Assembly: GCA_021442155.1 (NCBI GenBank) | Contig: JAKCPB010000077.1 | Coordinates: 23,862 to 87,861, forward strand | Direction of reading: 5' to 3' | Source: Cymbidium sinense | Taxonomy: Eukaryota; Streptophyta; Magnoliopsida; Asparagales; Orchidaceae | DNA length: 64,000 nt | In this document: in pieces, positions 58,372-64,000 of the stretch | Layout of the letters: every line of letters begins with the position of its first letter | Position numbering within the stretch: the first letter of the stretch is position 1 | The notes under the pieces: model-generated | Seen by the model: the letters and a program-made list of their open reading frames with translations, nothing else | The model's database searches: none | What the model was told of the DNA's origin: nothing | Program-made: the position numbers and the translations under genes

Positions 58372-58993
58372 TCCCCTTAATTTGGGGTGGTACGTAATTA
58401 ATTATTGTGTTATTATGTGTCAAATTCTCATTTAATTCAAGTATACTAAGATCATTTTTTATACATCTTAACCAAGTCTTTTAGATTCTACCTCTTAACA
58501 TAAAGCAAATCTAATCATCTCTCTCTGTGTCATTACGGCGGCTTTATGTGGCCAAACCATCTAGGCTCTAATCTTATCTACCAGAGCTACTCCAACTTTT
58601 TCATACTCATTTTGCATTCTATCTACGTAAAGCCACTCATCCACGACGTCCCATCTCATCTACGTAACACTTAACTTAGTCTTATGTTTCTCTTTTATTG
58701 GCCAACATTCCATAAGTCATTGGTCTTACCATCTTATAAAATTTTCCTTAAGTTTAAGTGGAACTTTTCATCACATAATAGGCGGATGCATTCCTCCACT
58801 TCAACCATCCAACTTGAATTCTACTAATAATATCTCCATCTATTTCACCATCATTTTGAACAATAGAGCCTAAATATATAAACTCACTCTTATTAATGAC
58901 TTGATCACCAGTCACAACTTCTACCTAAAAACTACAATTAAAATTACACTCCATATATTCGAGTTTTAGATGCTTAGCGAAAACCTTTAGACT

Positions 58994-59430
58994 CTAAAGT
59001 TGACCTCCATAATTCAAGTTTACGTTGGACTCCTCTCTAGTCTTATCAACAAGAAGAATGTCATCGAAAAAAGCATACACCAAGGTACATCTTCTTGTAA
59101 ATGCCTCATCCATAACTAAAGTAAAAGATAAGGGCTTAATGTTGATCCTTGATGTAATCCAAGCGAAATAGGAAAATATTTTGTCAATCCTCCTTGTGTT
59201 TGGACACAAGTGGACTAGTATACATATCCATGAATGAATATAATATTAACTTCTTTTGTTAGAACTCTCAAAGAACATCTCTTGAGACTTTATCATAAAC
59301 TTTCTCTAAATCGATAAATATCATATGTAGATCCTTCTTATTTTCTCATGCTTCTCCATCAAACCTCTTAACAAATGTATAGCATCCATAGTAGATCTAC
59401 GGCATGAAACCAAGGATTGAGAAACTTACG
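58994..59430 (-). pseudogene. RTE LINE copy 2 reverse transcriptase remnant
   Basis: The 59209-58994 piece holds INIKPLSFTLVMDEAFTRR then FFDDILLVDKTREESNVNLN; the FADD catalytic motif reads FFDD here (both aspartates kept, A to F). Upstream to 59430 the DNA matches the [12 protein letters not shown] and [11 protein letters not shown] coding region of copy 1 but with frameshifts. A TEYMEC-like block follows near 58950. Confidence 0.82.
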
Positions 59431-60479
59431 TATCACATCGTAACTATGCTCAATTACTCTCTCCCATAATTTAATGTATGTGGCACATTAACTTAATTCC
59501 TCATAATTTGCACACTCTTGTGCATCACCTTCTTAAATATAGGAACCAACAAACTCTTTCTCCACTCATCCTCTTTTAGTCTTTAAAATAACATTAAAAG
59601 ATTTGTAAGAAATTCCTTGATCTCTAAACATTTTCCACACATTGGAATATTATCCAGGTCTCTTGCTTTTCCACATTTCATTTTCTTTAAAGCTTCACTA
59701 ACTTATTACTAATCTGACGATAAAATGAAATTCTATTTTTGTTTAGGGTATTAAGGTTCTTTAAAATCAATCTTTCAGATCCTTCATTGAAAAGTTTATT
59801 AAAATACCTCATCCACCTATTTTGATATCTTTTAAGAAAAGCATTATTTTCATTCATCTATATCTTGATGTCTTTCTTCTCTATCTCTTTGGTTGGCTAC
59901 ATACATCTTTCACCTTCTTTGTATCTGTCATTGTATAAATCACTAAAAATTAAATTTTTTCATTATTCTTCTTAGAATCTCTACATTTTATATCTTTCCC
60001 AATTCTCAGAACTAAACCAAGTTTTATAACAATGCTTTTATTTTTTATCTTTTTTGCACTCTTTCATCCAACTATTCTTATTAAAGCTTTTCCTTTTGAT
60101 TTATACATCTTTTAGCTTGTTTAATAGCACTTGATATTTTTTCACATAGCGTTAGCTTCATGAACATCCCTTTAATTTCTTGTAGCTTGCTCTTAAAATA
60201 TTTTTATTGTGTTCTTTAAGTGTCATCTAATCTGGGACAATAATTAAGTTTATTTTTCTTCTTACAACCTTTCATCTTAAAATCTAAAACTAATAGTCGA
60301 TGTTGGTCTTAAAATTTCACTTGGAATGACCTTACAATCTTTTCTGATCTAAGCGATCTATTTTTCTTATCGAATAATCAATCGTGTTTTCTTAGATCCA
60401 TTTTTTAAGTAATAATATGTTAAATCTTTTAAATAAAGTATTATTCTGAAATCATAAGTTAAAGGAAATCCCAATATAG

Positions 60480-61161
60480 TCTACTACTTTAATTCATCCA
60501 AATCCATGAATATCTTTAAAATCTTCTACCACATGTCATTTAAATCTCCCCGATAAATACTTTTTTTAGGGTATCTTTTTTGTATTAATCCTCTAATTCA
60601 TTCCAAAATTTTTTTTACTTCTCCACCTACTTGAGAGCATAGACACTTATAACATTGATAATCTTAGTATCAACAATAATCTTTAAAGCTATAATTCTAT
60701 CTCCATCTATTATATAACGTTATCTTTGAAACTTTTATCTATGTCACCTTTTCTCAATTTAGTTTTTTGCGAATACCAAAGTTTAAAACCTAAACTATCA
60801 ATCTCTTTGGCCTTCTCAACCCATTTAGTTTCTTGAACACATAAAATATTTATCTTTTCGAACCATAATATCTATTAATTCCATTAATTTACAAGAGTAC
60901 ATATATTTGATCTAACCTAATTTGTTCAGTTTCATGGACTAACTTCTTCGCATCCGTAATGTGGGCCTTATTTATGCACCCGGATAGATCTGACTCTAGC
61001 ACATTTTCATTGTATTCAAAGCCATCTGGACCAGGGGGGTTAACACAATGATTTAAAGGATTCATGTCGATTATTTCGACAAATTTTATCTTTGGTACTA
61101 GCACCAACCCTCCACTTTTTGCATCGGGACTTGGGACAATGGTAGTGTTTAAATTTTCCAT
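60480..61161 (-). pseudogene. RTE LINE copy 2 endonuclease remnant
   Basis: The 61161-60889 frame (MENLNTTIVPSPDAKSGGLV, IDMNPLNHCVN, DAKKLVHETEQIRLDQIY) covers the leader and start of the endonuclease. DNA at 60860-60480 aligns with the QETKW, VISVYAPQ and DLNGHVGR coding stretches of copy 1 but in broken frames. Confidence 0.78.
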
Positions 61162-61165
61162 GTAA

Positions 61166-61480
61166 GTTTGAGAGGCTCCTCACTATTAAATATAGACGTT
61201 GTGTAATTCTTCCTTTGTAGGCTCCAGGACTCTAAAGAGGTTTGATACTATTGTAGATAAGGAGAACATATCCTCTTTTAAGGCTTTAGTGTTCCGCCAT
61301 AAAGGACATTGAATCACTAAAGTTACTTGGAAATTATTCATAAGTGATCCACTTTCCTTTGATATTCCTATGTCAAAAGAGTCTTGACTGATTGTTACAC
61401 GAGAGATACTGGAAGGGTATTTCATAAAGCATTGAGAGTTGATGATGTGATATTTACAATTTCTGATGATGCTTTAATAA
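61166..61480. other. Spacer before the gag-like pseudogene
   Basis: No clear feature; may be the eroded upstream part of the gypsy element. Confidence 0.35.
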
Positions 61481-63010
61481 TTTTTTGAATGAAATTTAAT
61501 TTTTCAAATGACCTGGTATTTATTGCTCCTAAAAAATATGATAAAGCTCATTCTCCTCCACTTGGATATCTTATTATTTATGAGATGAGCTTACATGCAA
61601 GACTACAATTTCCTTTAGTCCCCAAATTAATTATTTTGTCAGTATATGAGAATTTTTTTCTCAATTTTCATGTTGTGTTATGATAATTGTTATGGGACTA
61701 ATTGTTTTCTTTAGAGAGCATGGTTCGACACAACACTAGAGCTTCTTGTTAGGATACATAGATTCACTTGTAATATTCAAGGTCGGATTACATGTAAAGA
61801 GCTAGATTTTGAATGAGAGACCCTTTGATGAATTGGTCCAGTGGATTTGTTTTTTCTGAAAAATGAGCAAGCTCTTCTTGAAAATGGAAAAAGTTAAATG
61901 AGCTATCTATCCCCTTTCATGTTCCAAAAGATGTATTGGTTGCTCTTAATATTAATAGTATTGACGAACTTCAATATGAGGTTTATTATCTGAACATATA
62001 TGTGAATGAAGAGTCCTTATTTCAAGGTTGGTCTTTCTATTCATGTTGGGAGATCCTATGCTCAGGTGTTAAAGAAGTATGATAGGGCTAAGGATGTAAT
62101 CAGCCTGACATCAAAAGTTTGGCTTAAATGAATTTTATAGGATCACAAGGAGGATAGAGTATCCCCTTTGAAGATGAAGAGAAATATATGATGCTTTGAT
62201 AGTACTGGCTAATAATAAAGAGAACAATGATTCATCTTTCTTAAGTCCATCAAAAATTTATATTTCTAAGGAGGTGCTAAACCATTGATCTACCTGTCTT
62301 AAGTGAGCTGAACCATTAGTAAATTTTTTTAAATGTTATTTATTTATTTCAGATGTTGTAGAGAATGAATATTGATCTTGAGTTAGGTATTGCATTGAAA
62401 GAGTGAAATACAAAATTTGTGGATTAAGTATCTTCAAGGTGAATATAATCGAATATATAATGCTTATGTTTGAGCGGTAACTTTAGAAAATTAGTTGGCT
62501 GAATGAAAGACTGACTTATCAATCATGGTGACTACACTTTCTTTGCAGTATCAGGAAGTTGATCGAATGTGAGATGAGTTGGTGGAAGCACAAGCTAAAA
62601 TTAATCATTTAATAAAGAGTTTAAAAACTCTCAAAGCAAAGTTGATAGCTCTTGAAGTAGATCATAAGAGATTATAGACTCAACTATCAGAGAGGGAGAT
62701 TGCTTTATTAGAAGTTGAAGCTAGAGCTGGAACTAGAGTTATAAAAAATTTCAAAAATTCACTAGCTTATGTAAGCATAATTTAAGATTATGTTCAAAAA
62801 GCTTGTAATCATACGTATGATGTTGAGGTGAAGAACTTAAAGTGTCAAAATCTTGAGGAAGACTTCATCTGAGATTTTCGTAAAGTAACTCGCTTGAGCA
62901 AATATAGATGATTTATCTACAAGTTAAGTTTATGAAAATTCTTTCTCAGATAATACAAAGAATGCTTTGCCTTTGGGTGATGATAATGAGAAAGACATTG
63001 AAATCATATG
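61481..63010 (+). pseudogene. Ty3/gypsy-type gag-like protein remnant (PF04195-like)
   Basis: Plus-strand pieces read with stops. 61489-61683 contains LGYLIIYEMSLHARLQFPLV followed by PKLIILSVYENFF, the hallmark of the putative gypsy-type transposon domain found upstream of plant Ty3/gypsy pol. Further pieces follow in order: YFKVGLSIHVGRSYAQVLKK (about 62010-62080), then a coiled-coil-like stretch (62520-62760: LVEAQAKI-, IALLEVEARAG-like codons) and AYVSIIQDYVQKAC-like sequence near 62770. Many stops and frameshifts. No LTR or pol of the same strand within the window. Confidence 0.68.
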
Positions 63011-63429
63011 ATTGAAATTTTTTCATATATGTAGTAGATGCTTATGAATGTGTGCGTCTCTTTTTCTTCCATGTATAACTTTGTTTGGAATAATATTCTT
63101 TGTATTTTTTTATAATTTCAATCACAATCTTTTGTTTATGCAATGACTTATGTTATTTAGATGAGAGTTCTTGTCTCAAATTTTAAATCTTAACATAAAA
63201 TATTAGAAAATCCATTAAGAATTTTGGCCTATTCCATATTGTTAATAAAGCTTTATTAACCCGTGTAGAAGACGTCAGATCAAGTCCTCCTGGATCTATC
63301 AAACTCAGATTGAGGTAGGGTGAATGAAAAGTATATCTCAATGGAAAGTATTATGGTTACAACTTTGCTTCAAGAGAAATAAACTAAAACATATAGTGTA
63401 ATTATAATAATATTTGCATAGATTTTCTA

Positions 63430-64000
63430 TGCTCCAAGTCTAGGGTAGCATATTTTCATCAAGATCTTTCAATTTAAATGTTTTAGGCTTAACCATTGCA
63501 AATGTTACATAAGATCCTTCCCAGAAGCGGGGAGAGTTATTATGTTGAGATTTCTTTCTTGCTGCTTCAAGACTTCGTAGGTCTAAATCTCTTATAGAAA
63601 TAGGTCCGGATTTTTACCTTTTGAATAAAATAATGAGCAACTCTATGTTGATAGGAAGCATTTTTGACCAACGCTACATTTCATGTTTTTGGAAGAAGAT
63701 AAAATTGTGTTTTAGCTTTCTTCATTACTAGTAGTATTATATTTTTGGAGTTCTTGATGTGGTACGATAAGCCTAAAGTACATTTGAAAGCTCATCAGCC
63801 TATGACCCCTCAGCTCTTTCAAGGTATGTCTTTAATCATTTGAGAATAGTTTTAATTTGTAACCTCAATTTGTTCATTTGTTTGAGGATATTTCATAGTG
63901 ATGTGAACTAATTGGATGTGTAAATCTTTACAAAAAGAGGTGACCTTTTTTTCTGTAAATTGAGTATCATTATCCATCATGATTTTTGCAGGAAGGTGGA
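63430..64000 (-). pseudogene. Ty3/gypsy integrase remnant (C-terminal half)
   Basis: On the minus strand from the window end: KIMMDNDTQFTEKKVTSFCK (integrase core DNGTQF block, third G to D), LHIQLVHITMKYPQTNEQIE (HPQANGQVE block), VTN, then LKTYLERAEG, VL.AYRTTSRTP (WAYRTT.RTPT block) and further C-terminal sequence to about 63440. These blocks lie in the catalytic core with its D and E residues. Stops and frameshifts throughout. Opposite strand to the gag-like pseudogene next to it, so they belong to different insertions or a rearranged one. Confidence 0.8.

Larger units (their letters stand above)
58338..61165 (-). mobile_element. RTE-type LINE, copy 2 (near full length)
   Basis: Minus-strand element of about 2.8 kb with leader, endonuclease, linker, RT and 3' tail. 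The 3' end is (GTT)n with one irregularity on the minus strand (58371-58338), the tandem-repeat tail characteristic of RTE elements. The 5' leader at about 61040-61165 matches 2020-2130 of copy 1. Compared with copy 1, both copies carry many private short deletions, so neither encodes a protein. Confidence 0.87.

Overview
This is a gene-poor, AT-rich stretch of a nuclear plant genome. The signs are a spliced gene of the LNK circadian family, RTE- and L1-type LINEs typical of flowering plants, Ty1/copia and Ty3/gypsy remnants, MITE-like elements and very long (TA)n tracts. Species cannot be fixed from the sequence, and there is no prokaryotic or organellar organisation. Almost everything except one gene is transposable-element DNA in various states of decay.

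Layout. 1-2.1 kb: minus-strand RTE-type LINE cut by the window edge. 2.5-4.3 kb (B), 5.3-9.8 kb (A), 16.8-22.3 kb (C, minus strand) and 37.2-40.5 kb (D): four members of one non-autonomous LTR-retrotransposon family. Its interior has no recognisable gag or pol and consists of a short leader, an array of about 88-bp repeats, a GC-rich module, a second array of about 60-68-bp repeats and a short 3' tail. A and B are each bracketed by perfect 5-bp target duplications. Between these lie long inverted-repeat elements: 13.36-13.78, 15.05-16.55 (with a Tourist-like MITE nested in one arm), 22.34-23.52 and 34.26-35.68 kb (an AT-rich foldback of about 1.4 kb). 23.9-29.2 kb: a structurally complete but inactivated L1-type LINE with poly(A) and a 12-bp target duplication. 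29.9-32.5 kb: a decayed Ty1/copia element.

46-56 kb: the only convincing host gene, on the plus strand. It has a non-coding first exon, a 5.4-kb 5'-UTR intron almost filled by another minus-strand L1 LINE, and at least four coding exons. These encode an LNK3/LNK4-like protein with the family's conserved C-terminal motif. Its last exon was not found and may lie beyond the window. 57.6-58.2 kb: likely solo LTR. 58.3-61.2 kb: second RTE LINE, near full length, with its (GTT)n tail. 61.5-63.0 kb: gypsy-type gag-like pseudogene (plus). 63.4-64 kb: gypsy integrase remnant (minus).

The most unusual item is the family A-D, with its paired minisatellite interior. The LTRs carry TATA boxes; a primer-binding-like site (C, D) and a short purine tract before the 3' LTR (C, D) are also visible. 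The elements therefore look built for transcription and reverse transcription by proteins supplied in trans. Differences between copies are dominated by short deletions, in both this family and the RTE LINEs. That pattern could be real decay or long-read assembly error, and it limits every reading-frame claim made here.
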